Below are positions 44,914 to 53,469 of a DNA stretch of 64,000 nt, piece after piece. Numbering within the stretch: position 1 is the first letter of the stretch; the number at the start of each line of letters is the position of its first letter. The stretch spans positions 62,001 to 126,000 of the forward strand of contig NZ_JAPIVO010000002.1 in the NCBI RefSeq assembly GCF_026239655.1, written 5' to 3'. The notes under the pieces are model-generated. The model saw nothing but the letters and a program-made list of their open reading frames with translations. It ran no database searches and was not told the origin of the DNA. The translations under genes were made by a program, and so were the position numbers. The stretch is from Pedobacter sp. MR2016-24 (GTDB taxonomy: Bacteria; Bacteroidota; Bacteroidia; Sphingobacteriales; Sphingobacteriaceae).

Positions 44914-44946
44914 AGGCCGGCTTTGGAGAAAATCTGAAGCCGGCCT
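44914..44946 (+). terminator. Terminator of the glp operon
   Basis: Stem AGGCCGGCTT at 44914-44923 with its complement at 44937-44946 (10 bp, 13-nt loop) followed by TTT. Confidence 0.75.
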
Positions 44947-44981
44947 TTTGACAGATTCATTTTTCTTGACATCTTAATGAA

Positions 44982-44997
44982 CTCTTCGGCCGAAGAG
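44982..44997. promoter_or_regulatory. 16-bp perfect palindrome upstream of mscS (operator candidate)
   Basis: CTCTTCGG followed by CCGAAGAG with no spacer, a perfect dyad. It ends 15 bp before the mscS -7 element, at the position of a -33 box, which is otherwise missing. Confidence 0.5.
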
Positions 44998-45012
44998 CTT
45001 AAATGAGTTCAG

Positions 45013-45020
45013 TATCTTTG
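45013..45020 (+). promoter_or_regulatory. -7 element TATCTTTG for the mscS-cys operon
   Basis: Matches TAnnTTTG. It overlaps the GTG at 45020, so that cannot be the start; ATG 45029 follows 8 nt after it. Confidence 0.6.
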
Positions 45021-45028
45021 TGAAAGAT

Positions 45029-45871
45029 ATGTTTAAAATGAATAAGATTGAAGTTTATACAGGTAGTATTACGCGACTGATTTTTAATTTTTTGCCGGGG
45101 TTGGTGATGTCGGTAGTTACGCTCTTGGTCGGACTCTGGCTGATTAAAAAGTTCGTGAAATTTCTTCATGGACGTTTCCGGCGTAATGAGGTGGATATTT
45201 CCCTGAGCGAGTTCCTGCTGAGTATCGTGAATGTTTCCTTATATGTGCTGCTGATCATCTGTTGTGCATCTATGATTGGGATACAGACAACTTCGTTTGT
45301 GGCGGTATTGGGTGCTGCAGGTTTGGCGGTCGGCCTGGCCCTGCAGGGAAGCCTTTCCAATTTTGCCGGTGGGGTGCTGATTTTATTATTTAAGCCCTTT
45401 AAAGTCGGCCACAATATTACCTCCAGCAATAATGTCTCCGGCACAGTATTAAAAATAGATATACTATATACTACCCTAAAAGCAGGTAACGGAACAACCA
45501 TTTATGCGCCAAACGGTCCGCTGGCTAATGCAGTGATCAATAACGTGTCTGACAATGAGATTCGTCAGGCAGAATATAAAATCAGTCTTTCTTATGATAC
45601 CAATATTGACACGGCACGTAAAACCATCCTTGCTGTACTGGAAAATGATGCACTGGTCCTGAAAGAACCAAAACCGGTTGTTCTGGTCGGCTCGCTTACC
45701 GATAGTGCGATTGTGCTGCTGGTGAGGGCATGGTCGACCAATACAACGTTCTGGACGGCCTACCACGCTAATTACGAAAAGATCATTGAAACACTGACAG
45801 CGAATGACATCAAGTTGCCGGATACCAAACAGGAAATAAATATAGTGAACAATCCATTGAAATTGGGATAA
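45029..45871 (+). CDS. Small-conductance mechanosensitive channel (MscS family)
   Basis: A 280-aa channel (ATG 45029; another ATG at 45038 is possible) opening under membrane tension to let out small solutes. Three membrane helices: FLPGLVMSVVTLLVGLWLI, LLSIVNVSLYVLLIICCASM and the pore helix AVLGAAGLAVGLALQGSLSNFAGGVLILLFKPFKVGH, the latter the MscS hallmark (GLALQGSLSNFAGG). Then the beta domain (GTVLKIDILYTTLKAGNGTTIYAPNGPLANAVINN) and alpha-beta cytosolic part. First in an operon with cysE, cysM and selW. Confidence 0.93.
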   Translation: MFKMNKIEVYTGSITRLIFNFLPGLVMSVVTLLVGLWLIKKFVKFLHGRFRRNEVDISLSEFLLSIVNVSLYVLLIICCASMIGIQTTSFVAVLGAAGLAVGLALQGSLSNFAGGVLILLFKPFKVGHNITSSNNVSGTVLKIDILYTTLKAGNGTTIYAPNGPLANAVINNVSDNEIRQAEYKISLSYDTNIDTARKTILAVLENDALVLKEPKPVVLVGSLTDSAIVLLVRAWSTNTTFWTAYHANYEKIIETLTANDIKLPDTKQEINIVNNPLKLG

Positions 45872-45881
45872 AGGAAGTGAA

Positions 45882-46688
45882 ATGAACGAGGATTTTTACC
45901 TGCATATTTATCAGAAGCAAGAACACATTGACCCTGTGCCTTCCAACAGGGAGATTGCAGAATGGGCTATTAACTTGCTGAATCTGATTTATCCTGAACG
46001 GTTAACCAGGGCTGAATATACCCTTGCGGAGATCAGGAAAATGTTTGCCGACTCAGAGCAGGGGCTGCTTTATATCCTTACCTCTACCAAAGCTTGTATC
46101 GGGTGTGAAAACGAATTGATTGCTGAATCATTTTATCAGGATCTGCCGGAATTGTACCGGAAAATGAATACCGATATCAGTGCCACGCTGAGTGGTGATC
46201 CGGCTGCGAAAAGTGAATTCGAAATTATACGTACCTATCCTGGCTTTCTTGCTATCTGCTTTTATAGAATCGCACATCACCTGCTATTACTGCAGGTGCC
46301 TTTAATTCCAAGATTTTTAACAGAGTATGCACATTCAGTAACGGGGATTGATATCCATCCGGGCGCAAGAATAGGAGAGTATCTTTTTATAGATCATGGA
46401 ACTGGTATTGTTATTGGAGAAACTACGGAAATAGGGAATCACGTTAAATTGTATCAGGGCGTTACACTGGGCGCATTAAGTGTAGAAAAATATATGGCTG
46501 ATATGAAGAGGCATCCGACTATTGGCGACCATGTGATTATTTACTCTGGTGCAACCATACTGGGCGGAGATACTTTTATAGGTGAACATTGTATTATTGG
46601 TGGGAATGTATGGCTGACCAGGAGTGTGCCTGCCGGTTCTACGGTATATCACCAATCGGCCATGAAAGTTATAGAGACAAAGAAATAG
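45882..46688 (+). CDS. cysE: Serine O-acetyltransferase
   Basis: First step of cysteine synthesis: serine plus acetyl-CoA to O-acetylserine. 268 aa, with N-terminal helical domain and a left-handed beta-helix of hexapeptide repeats from about residue 155 (TGIDIHPGARIGEYLFIDHGTGIVIGETTEIG, then GDHVIIYSGATILGG). Catalytic His in DHGTGIVIG. The C-terminal end (VYHQSAMKVIETKK) lacks the terminal Ile that docks into CysK. 10 bp after mscS and 7 bp before cysM. Confidence 0.95.
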   Translation: MNEDFYLHIYQKQEHIDPVPSNREIAEWAINLLNLIYPERLTRAEYTLAEIRKMFADSEQGLLYILTSTKACIGCENELIAESFYQDLPELYRKMNTDISATLSGDPAAKSEFEIIRTYPGFLAICFYRIAHHLLLLQVPLIPRFLTEYAHSVTGIDIHPGARIGEYLFIDHGTGIVIGETTEIGNHVKLYQGVTLGALSVEKYMADMKRHPTIGDHVIIYSGATILGGDTFIGEHCIIGGNVWLTRSVPAGSTVYHQSAMKVIETKK

Positions 46689-46695
46689 ACAAGAA

Positions 46696-47574
46696 ATGGG
46701 AAATTTGATCGAATGTATAGGAAATACGCCATTGGTAGAAATTCAACAGTTAAATCCAAATCCTGACGTTAAGATTTTTGCCAAGCTGGAAGGTAATAAT
46801 CCTGGAGGAAGCGTAAAAGACAGGGCTGCTTTGAATATGATCCGCAGTGCGATGGAACGTGGAGATGTAGGCAAAGACACTAAGTTAATTGAAGCTACGA
46901 GTGGAAATACGGGAATTGCATTAGCCATGATTGCTGCCATTTACCAGCTTGAGATTGAGCTGGTGATGCCCTCTAATTCTACAAGGGAGCGCACATTGAC
47001 GATGGAAGCTTTTGGCGCAAAAGTAACTTTACTGGACTCCATAGAAATCTGCAGGGATTATGCGGAAGAAAAAAGTGCTGAGCCCGGTTATTTCCTGCTT
47101 GATCAGTTTTCAAATCCTGATAATTACCTGGCCCATTATAAGACAACAGGTCCGGAAATCTGGCGTGATACAGATGGACAGATTACTCATTTTGTAAGTT
47201 CGATGGGGACTACAGGAAGTATTATGGGTAACTCTATGTTCCTGAAGGAAAAAAATCCTGAGATACAGATTATAGGTTGCCAGCCCACGGAAGAATCATC
47301 TATCCCTGGCATCAGGAGATGGCCGGAGGCCTACCTTCCTAAAATATTTGATCCCTCAAGAGTAGACCGGGTAATGGATGTGTCGCAGGACGAGGCGGGT
47401 GAATATGCGAGAAAGATGGCGCGTACTGAAGGGGTCTTTGCCGGAATGAGCAGCGGTGGTGCGCTGGCCTGTGCATTGAAGTTAGCTGCTGAGTTGAGTT
47501 CTGGTGTCATTGTTTTTATTGCCTGTGATCGTGGCGACCGTTATCTGAGCAGTGATTTATTTGTTAACAAATAA
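46696..47574 (+). CDS. cysM: Cysteine synthase (O-acetylserine sulfhydrylase), CysM-type
   Basis: PLP enzyme making cysteine from O-acetylserine and sulfide (or thiosulfate for CysM). PLP-lysine Lys41 in GGSVKDRAAL, substrate loop TSGNTGIALA, VSSMGTTGSIMG phosphate loop, and MSSGGALACALKLA. 292 aa, in the CysM range. Overlapping-style spacing with cysE and the next gene (one base) shows co-translation. Confidence 0.94.
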   Translation: MGNLIECIGNTPLVEIQQLNPNPDVKIFAKLEGNNPGGSVKDRAALNMIRSAMERGDVGKDTKLIEATSGNTGIALAMIAAIYQLEIELVMPSNSTRERTLTMEAFGAKVTLLDSIEICRDYAEEKSAEPGYFLLDQFSNPDNYLAHYKTTGPEIWRDTDGQITHFVSSMGTTGSIMGNSMFLKEKNPEIQIIGCQPTEESSIPGIRRWPEAYLPKIFDPSRVDRVMDVSQDEAGEYARKMARTEGVFAGMSSGGALACALKLAAELSSGVIVFIACDRGDRYLSSDLFVNK

Positions 47575-47575
47575 G

Positions 47576-47860
47576 ATGATGAAGCCAACTGTTAGTATAG
47601 AGTATTGTCCTAAATGTGGATGGATGCTTAGAGCGGCCTATATGGCGCAGGAATTATTGACCACTTTCACTGATGAAGTTCATGGCGTATTGTTACAGCC
47701 AAGTCAGACAGGTGGCGCCTATATTGTTCGCGTTGATGGCCTGACGGTGTTTGACAGGAAAGCACATAGCCGTTTTCCGGAAGTTAAGGAGTTGAAGCAG
47801 CTGATCAGAGACGTAGTTTGTCCCGAAAAAGGTCTGGGTCACTCTGATAAGTCTGTTTAA
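47576..47860 (+). CDS. SelT/SelW/SelH (Rdx) family redox protein
   Basis: A 94-aa thioredoxin-like protein with CxxC at Cys11 and Cys14 (VSIEYCPKCGWMLRAAYMAQELL) and the family end GAYIVRVDGLTVFDRKAHSRFPEVKELKQLIRD. In animals the equivalent is selenoprotein W with Sec at this position; the bacterial form uses Cys. Redox partner unknown. ATG 47576 is used because an upstream GTG at 47552 lies within cysM. Last gene of the mscS-cysE-cysM operon. Confidence 0.87.
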   Translation: MMKPTVSIEYCPKCGWMLRAAYMAQELLTTFTDEVHGVLLQPSQTGGAYIVRVDGLTVFDRKAHSRFPEVKELKQLIRDVVCPEKGLGHSDKSV

Positions 47861-48047
47861 TTGAGTTTTTTTATGAATTTCACCCTTTCGAATAAAGAAT
47901 TTGTTAGGTGAATATTAATAAATAGCATTTCTCCTCTAAGAAACGTTAAAATTTTATTTCATTTTGGGATTTAAGTCTGAAACATTATTTTTAATTGATT
48001 TAATGGTTTAATTATTGCTATTGAATTTAAGATCAGGCTCAATTTTA

Positions 48048-49076
48048 ATGAAAAAAATAACTTATAACTGGGAAGTTTTAGCAATTACCAGGTTCTTTTT
48101 AGCTATAGTAGTACTCTTTCACCACCTTCCTGCAACATTAATGAGCGATACTTCAAGACCCTGGTATGGTAAGTTAGGTGCTTTTGAGGCAGTTCTTGGA
48201 TTCTTATTGATTAGTGGTTTATCTATTGGAAAGTCGATACAGAAAAATCAGGATTCTTATTTTAAAAGAAGATTGCAGAGAATTTATCCCGTTTATATTG
48301 TCAGTATAATTATACACTATTTAGTTGTACAGGATCAGATCACAACGGAGTTTATCGTTTTACTTGTGTTGAATCTGCTCTTTCTGAATCAGATTTTCAC
48401 TTCACTTTCTTATGTAGTTGTCGCCTGGAGTTTATCCCTTGAGGTTTGGTTATATGCACTCGCTCCATATTTATATAAGCTGTCCTTTAAAGCTTTGATG
48501 GTTATTATCTATATTTCATTTGCTGCCTTTTTGATTCATATTGCTGGCCGGACACTATTTCACTGGCCTTATTATGCAGGGGTTACTGCAGGACTTAATT
48601 TAATCATCCTTGGATTTATATGGGTGGCAGGTTTTGTTTATTCCATATATCCTGAAAAACGAAAATTCATGGCAATCAATGTCGCACTCTTTTTTGCCTG
48701 TTATTTTGGTTTAACTATCCTGATAGAATTGTTTCATCAGATTAAGCAACATACGGCAGGTGATTTTGTCAGTCATGATCTGATATACTTTGCTCTGCAG
48801 TTATTTACGCTGGGAATAGTTTTTGTGGTTGTATTCTATAACCATAAGGTTACTTATTTATCCCTCAATACTAAAAAGATATTTAACGTTCTTGGGAACA
48901 TCTCTTATCCGCTTTATCTTACACATCGTTCTGTGTTTCTATTTTTTAATCAACACAACATCCATAATATTGGTCTCGGCGTACTTGCCTCTTTAATTGT
49001 AGCCTGGCTGGTTTATATATTGTTCGACTTTTATAGTAAAAAGCGACCTCTGGCCAAGACACCAGTTGCTGCGTAA
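48048..49076 (+). CDS. Acyltransferase_3 family membrane protein (OafA-like)
   Basis: A 342-aa multi-spanning O-acyltransferase, about ten membrane segments. Family motifs: TRFFLAIVVLFHHLPA (catalytic-region His near residue 25), RRLQRIYPVYIVS, VVAWSLSLEVWLYALAP and SYPLYLTHRSVFLFF. Such proteins acetylate or acylate lipopolysaccharide sugars, peptidoglycan or exported molecules. A TTG at 48015 would be an earlier start but gives no membrane-start improvement. Its AT content is higher than its neighbours, a possible sign of transfer. Unlinked in function to the cobalamin genes after it. Confidence 0.88.
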   Translation: MKKITYNWEVLAITRFFLAIVVLFHHLPATLMSDTSRPWYGKLGAFEAVLGFLLISGLSIGKSIQKNQDSYFKRRLQRIYPVYIVSIIIHYLVVQDQITTEFIVLLVLNLLFLNQIFTSLSYVVVAWSLSLEVWLYALAPYLYKLSFKALMVIIYISFAAFLIHIAGRTLFHWPYYAGVTAGLNLIILGFIWVAGFVYSIYPEKRKFMAINVALFFACYFGLTILIELFHQIKQHTAGDFVSHDLIYFALQLFTLGIVFVVVFYNHKVTYLSLNTKKIFNVLGNISYPLYLTHRSVFLFFNQHNIHNIGLGVLASLIVAWLVYILFDFYSKKRPLAKTPVAA

Positions 49077-49140
49077 CATGTTCAAAGGTTTTATTGCTAC
49101 AGGTATACCAATTAGGCCGGCTAATGATAAAAATTCTTAA

Positions 49141-49148
49141 TACTTTTG
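49141..49148 (+). promoter_or_regulatory. -7 element TACTTTTG for cobN
   Basis: Matches TAnnTTTG, 40 nt before the cobN ATG; no -33 element seen. Confidence 0.5.
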
Positions 49149-49188
49149 AAGGGAAACCTCATCAGCATAATTAAGAATTGATCGAATA

Positions 49189-52100
49189 ATGGCGGAAATC
49201 AAAAGGCAGCGTGTAACCAGGGCGGACGGTAAAGCGATTAATCTTGTTCAGAGAAGAGGGCACCTATCTTATTGTTATAATGCCTGCTGCTGTGGGAGAA
49301 CAGACAGGGGATATAGCGCTGTTCCGGTAGACCTTTATAAGAATGAGTGGTTGCGCCGTAAATTACGGAATGTAGTGCACATGACTAAAGGGGGCTGTCT
49401 CGGTCCATGTACGCTGGCAAATGTGGTTACACTGTTATTCGACGGACATTCTGTATGGTTTCATTCTATCAATAGCGACTGGCAGGTAACAGCCATTTTT
49501 GATTATATAGAAGGTATGGTTGTTGCTGACCGTTTTCAAATACCACCGGCCGAACTCAATGAGTATGTGTTTCAGTTTTATACCTGGAAGGGTACTGAGG
49601 CTCCTTCGCTATCCAATACTGCGGATCATGCTAAAGAGGGAATTGTTTTTCTCAGCCATGCAGATACAGACTTATTGACGCTACACCGCGCTATCCAGTC
49701 TTTGCCAGAAGATTTCCCCCGAACATTAGGCATAAATCTGCTTGCCGTAAAAAGTGAAGCACATATGGCTCAGCTGCTGGACAGGGAAATTGCAGGTGCT
49801 AAAATTATTATACTCAGAATATTAGGCAGACCGAGCAGTATACCCGGCTTTAGTGAACTGGTGCAGCGTGCGCGGAAGCAAGGTCAGCATTTGATTATTG
49901 TAAGTGGCACGAGCGACTTTAACCCGGAATATGCAGCCGCTTCTACTGTGACACCTGCTATTTTGCAGGAAACATTAGATTACCTGGATGCGGGTGGACA
50001 TATTAACCTGGTATCCCTCCTTCATTTTTTGTCCGATCATTTACTGCTTACCGGTTTTGGTTTTGATGCGCCTGTTATTTTGCCACAACACGGTATCTAC
50101 CATCCTGAATTGCCTGAAAATGCCAGTCTGCAGGATTGGTATTTAAGAAGAAATCCGGCTTTTCCGAATATAGGAATCACATTTTACCGGGCACATTATA
50201 TCAGTGGGAACACCGCTTTTATAGATGCTTTGATCAGATCTCTTGAAGATCGGGATTTAAATGTTCTTCCTGTATTTACAGCCTCACTCAAAGCTAACGA
50301 TGAAGTGACTGGCTGGCCTGCTGCATTCCAGTTTTTCAGAACAGAAGGACTGGTCAACATCGATGTGCTGATTAATACTGTTTCTTTCGCCATGCAGGAT
50401 GCCAATGCAGCAAATTCAGGTGAAAGTATACTCAATAAATTAAACGTTCCCATTTTACAGGCTATTACCAGTGGTATGGGCCGTGGCTCATGGGAATCAT
50501 CAAAACGTGGGCTGAACCCATTAGATACCGCAATGAATGTTGCCATTCCCGAATTTGACGGCAGAATTATCACGGTGCCCATCTCTTTTAAAGAGAAAGG
50601 CAGGGACGCTAAAGGATATGAACCTCTGGAAGACCGGGTGGAACGTGTAGCCGGACTTGCCCTACGCTTTTCGCGCTTAAAGCATTTACCCAACCGGGCA
50701 AAAAAGGTAGCTTTTATTTTTACGAATTCCAGCAGTAAAGCATCGCAGGTTGGAAACGCTGTTGGACTCGATGCGCCGGAATCACTGATGGCTATTTTGC
50801 AGGCGATGCAGGGTGAAGGTTACCAGATCAGTAATCTGCCTTCTTCGGGTACGCAGTTGATCCATGACCTGATCAACAGGTGTTCTTATGATGAGAGTTA
50901 TCTTACTTCACAACAATTATCAGCTGCCATAGGTCGTGTTTCATTTGAGCGCTACGCCAGTTGGTTTAAAGACCTTCCCGTTGCGCTGCAACACAACATG
51001 GAGAAACAGTGGGGAGCCGCTCCGGGAAAATCTTATGTACATGACGGTTATATCTCTTTCGCAGGCATTGAGCTTGGAAACGCGCTGGTCGCGCTCCAGC
51101 CTCCGCGCGGTTACGGTATGGATCCCGATGCGATATACCATCAGCCGGATCTGGCGCCAACACATCACTATCACGCTTTCTACCGCTGGCTGAGAACAGA
51201 CTGGGGTGCAGATGCCATTGTGCATGTGGGTAAACATGGTACACTGGAATGGTTACCCGGAAAAAGTATCGGTCTGTCAGAAAATTGCTTTCCCGATGCG
51301 TTTCTTGCTGATATGCCGCTCTTCTATCCTTTTATTATCAATGATCCGGGTGAAGGTTCACAAGCCAAAAGAAGAGCACATGCGGTGGTGGTAGATCATC
51401 TTACCCCGGCTATGACTTCGGCAGACAGTTATGGAGAACTGGCCTTACTGACCCAATTGGTGGATGAATATTATCAGGTAGAAACATTGGATCCTTCTAA
51501 ACTACCTTTACTGCAGCAGCAGATATGGACACTGATCAAACAGACAAACCTGGATAAAGATCTTTCAGCCATGCTGAAGCGTGATCATGGAGATCATGTG
51601 CATGAATGGGATGATGAAATGACTCCGGAGGGTGTTCCGGTGAGTATTACCGAAATGGACGGAAAGGATATTGCGCATTTAATAGAAGATATAGACGGTT
51701 ATTTATGTGAATTGGGTGCCGCGCAGATCAGGAATGGATTGCATACCTTAGGTTTGGCGCCGATCGGCACAGCTTTAATAGATATGCTCTCTTCGCTCAC
51801 GCGTCTTTCAAATATTGGCGTACCTGGTCTTGCCGCTGAAGTTGCTGCACTTTTTGGCTTTGAGATCAATGAGCTTCTCGATCAGAAGGGACAACGAATA
51901 ACTGCTGTGCCACAACATTTGATTCATTTGGCTGGTCGCCCGCTGGTCACGGCTACCGATGTGACAGAAGTGCTGAATGAATTGATCAACCATCTGCTTC
52001 AGCTCATGTATAAATATCACTTCAGCAGGAAAATGATTGATCAGGCATTTTTTGAGACATTTTCTATTGTTTCTACAACGGAAACAGGAGGAGGTATCAT

Positions 52101-53469
52101 TCAGGTATTACACTATATCTGTGATTCCTTATTGCCCAATCTGGGGCACACTTACGATGAAATCAGCAATCTGATGCACGGATTATCCGGTGGATATATA
52201 CCTGCCGGACCAAGCGGTGCGCCTACCCGGGGGATGGCGCATATTCTGCCTACAGGGCGTAATTTTTATAGTGTGGATCCACGTGCTTTACCTTCACAGG
52301 CCGCATGGCATGTCGGCCAGCAATTAGCGCGTGAAGTGCTGGAGCGCCATCTGAAAGAAAAGGGTTTTTATCCTAAGAGTGTTGCCATAAGTATATGGGG
52401 GACCAGTGCCATGCGTACCCAAGGGGATGACGTGGCAGAAATCCTTGCTTTAATGGGTGTAAGACCGATATGGCAGGCAGAGAGCAGGAGAGTGAACGGC
52501 CTGGAACTGATTGCCCTTGAGGACCTTGGAAGGCCAAGGATAGATGTTACTACCCGTATCAGCGGATTTTTCAGAGATGCTTTTCCGCACCTTATTGAAC
52601 TGATAGATAATGCTGTACAGCTGGTTATTGCTGCAGATGAACCTGATGAGGAGAACTTTGTAAAACAACATTACCTCAAAGATTTAGCTGAACTTCAGTC
52701 GGAAGACCTTTCCATAGAACAAGCGGAAGAAAAGGCAGCTTACAGGATCTTTGGTTCTCCTCCGGGAGCTTATGGAGCTGGTATACTCGAGCTGATTCAG
52801 GAAAGAAACTGGGAATCTGAAGCTGATTTTGCTGCTGCCTATATCAACTGGGGTGGTTATGCCTATACCAGCAGCGTGAATGGGGTGGATGCGAGGACTG
52901 AATTTAAAAAGAGACTTTCCAGTGTAGAAGTTGCCCTTCACAACCAGGATAACAGGGAACACGATATTTTTGATAGTGATGACTACCTGCAGTTCCATGG
53001 AGGGATGATTGCTTCTATACGGAGCCTGACTGGAAAGCAGCCAAGAAGTTACTTCGGTGATACACAGAATCCCGACAGGGCAACGGTTCGGGATCTGAAA
53101 GAAGAAGTGCTGCGTGTTTTCCGGTCCAGAGTAGTGAATCCCAAATGGCTGGACGGTATAAAAAAACATGGTTACAAGGGCGGGCTGGAGTTAACCACTA
53201 CCGTAGATTATATGTTCGGTTATGATGCTACTGCAAAGGTAATGGATGACTGGATGTATGATCAGATCGCAGAAACTTATGCCCTGGATCAGGGCATGCA
53301 GGAGTTTTTAAATGAAAACAATCCATGGGCGCTGCATGCCATTACCGAGCGATTGCTGGAAGCTGCAAAAAGGAAAATGTGGTCGGTACCTGCAGCAATG
53401 CTGGAGGCCCTGAAACAGCTGTACCTTGAAAGTGAAACATTATTAGAAGAACGGAATGAAGTTGAATAA
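49189..53469 (+). CDS. cobN: Cobaltochelatase subunit CobN with N-terminal 2Fe-2S ferredoxin-like domain
   Basis: Large subunit that inserts cobalt into hydrogenobyrinate a,c-diamide in the aerobic cobalamin pathway. 1426 aa. Residues about 20-85 form a thioredoxin-like 2Fe-2S domain with Cys29, Cys33-35, Cys70 and Cys74 (CCCGRTDRG ... GGCLGPC), followed by the CobN/ChlH body: PILQAITSGMGRGSWESSKRGL, AFIFTNSSSKASQVGNAVGLDAPES, HVGKHGTLEWLPGKSIGLS, HILPTGRNFYSVDPRALPSQAAW, RVNGLELIALEDLGRPRIDVTTRISGFFRD, TVDYMFGYDATA. The ferredoxin-like domain is usually a separate protein or absent. It overlaps the next gene by 14 bp. Confidence 0.93.
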   Translation: MAEIKRQRVTRADGKAINLVQRRGHLSYCYNACCCGRTDRGYSAVPVDLYKNEWLRRKLRNVVHMTKGGCLGPCTLANVVTLLFDGHSVWFHSINSDWQVTAIFDYIEGMVVADRFQIPPAELNEYVFQFYTWKGTEAPSLSNTADHAKEGIVFLSHADTDLLTLHRAIQSLPEDFPRTLGINLLAVKSEAHMAQLLDREIAGAKIIILRILGRPSSIPGFSELVQRARKQGQHLIIVSGTSDFNPEYAAASTVTPAILQETLDYLDAGGHINLVSLLHFLSDHLLLTGFGFDAPVILPQHGIYHPELPENASLQDWYLRRNPAFPNIGITFYRAHYISGNTAFIDALIRSLEDRDLNVLPVFTASLKANDEVTGWPAAFQFFRTEGLVNIDVLINTVSFAMQDANAANSGESILNKLNVPILQAITSGMGRGSWESSKRGLNPLDTAMNVAIPEFDGRIITVPISFKEKGRDAKGYEPLEDRVERVAGLALRFSRLKHLPNRAKKVAFIFTNSSSKASQVGNAVGLDAPESLMAILQAMQGEGYQISNLPSSGTQLIHDLINRCSYDESYLTSQQLSAAIGRVSFERYASWFKDLPVALQHNMEKQWGAAPGKSYVHDGYISFAGIELGNALVALQPPRGYGMDPDAIYHQPDLAPTHHYHAFYRWLRTDWGADAIVHVGKHGTLEWLPGKSIGLSENCFPDAFLADMPLFYPFIINDPGEGSQAKRRAHAVVVDHLTPAMTSADSYGELALLTQLVDEYYQVETLDPSKLPLLQQQIWTLIKQTNLDKDLSAMLKRDHGDHVHEWDDEMTPEGVPVSITEMDGKDIAHLIEDIDGYLCELGAAQIRNGLHTLGLAPIGTALIDMLSSLTRLSNIGVPGLAAEVAALFGFEINELLDQKGQRITAVPQHLIHLAGRPLVTATDVTEVLNELINHLLQLMYKYHFSRKMIDQAFFETFSIVSTTETGGGIIQVLHYICDSLLPNLGHTYDEISNLMHGLSGGYIPAGPSGAPTRGMAHILPTGRNFYSVDPRALPSQAAWHVGQQLAREVLERHLKEKGFYPKSVAISIWGTSAMRTQGDDVAEILALMGVRPIWQAESRRVNGLELIALEDLGRPRIDVTTRISGFFRDAFPHLIELIDNAVQLVIAADEPDEENFVKQHYLKDLAELQSEDLSIEQAEEKAAYRIFGSPPGAYGAGILELIQERNWESEADFAAAYINWGGYAYTSSVNGVDARTEFKKRLSSVEVALHNQDNREHDIFDSDDYLQFHGGMIASIRSLTGKQPRSYFGDTQNPDRATVRDLKEEVLRVFRSRVVNPKWLDGIKKHGYKGGLELTTTVDYMFGYDATAKVMDDWMYDQIAETYALDQGMQEFLNENNPWALHAITERLLEAAKRKMWSVPAAMLEALKQLYLESETLLEERNEVE

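Noticed and set aside
45020..45028. GTG start of mscS
   Set aside because: It is the last base of the -7 element TATCTTTG; transcription should begin after it.
49077..49188. Cobalamin riboswitch upstream of cobN
   Set aside because: The gap is only 112 bp and shows no conserved B12-box-like core.
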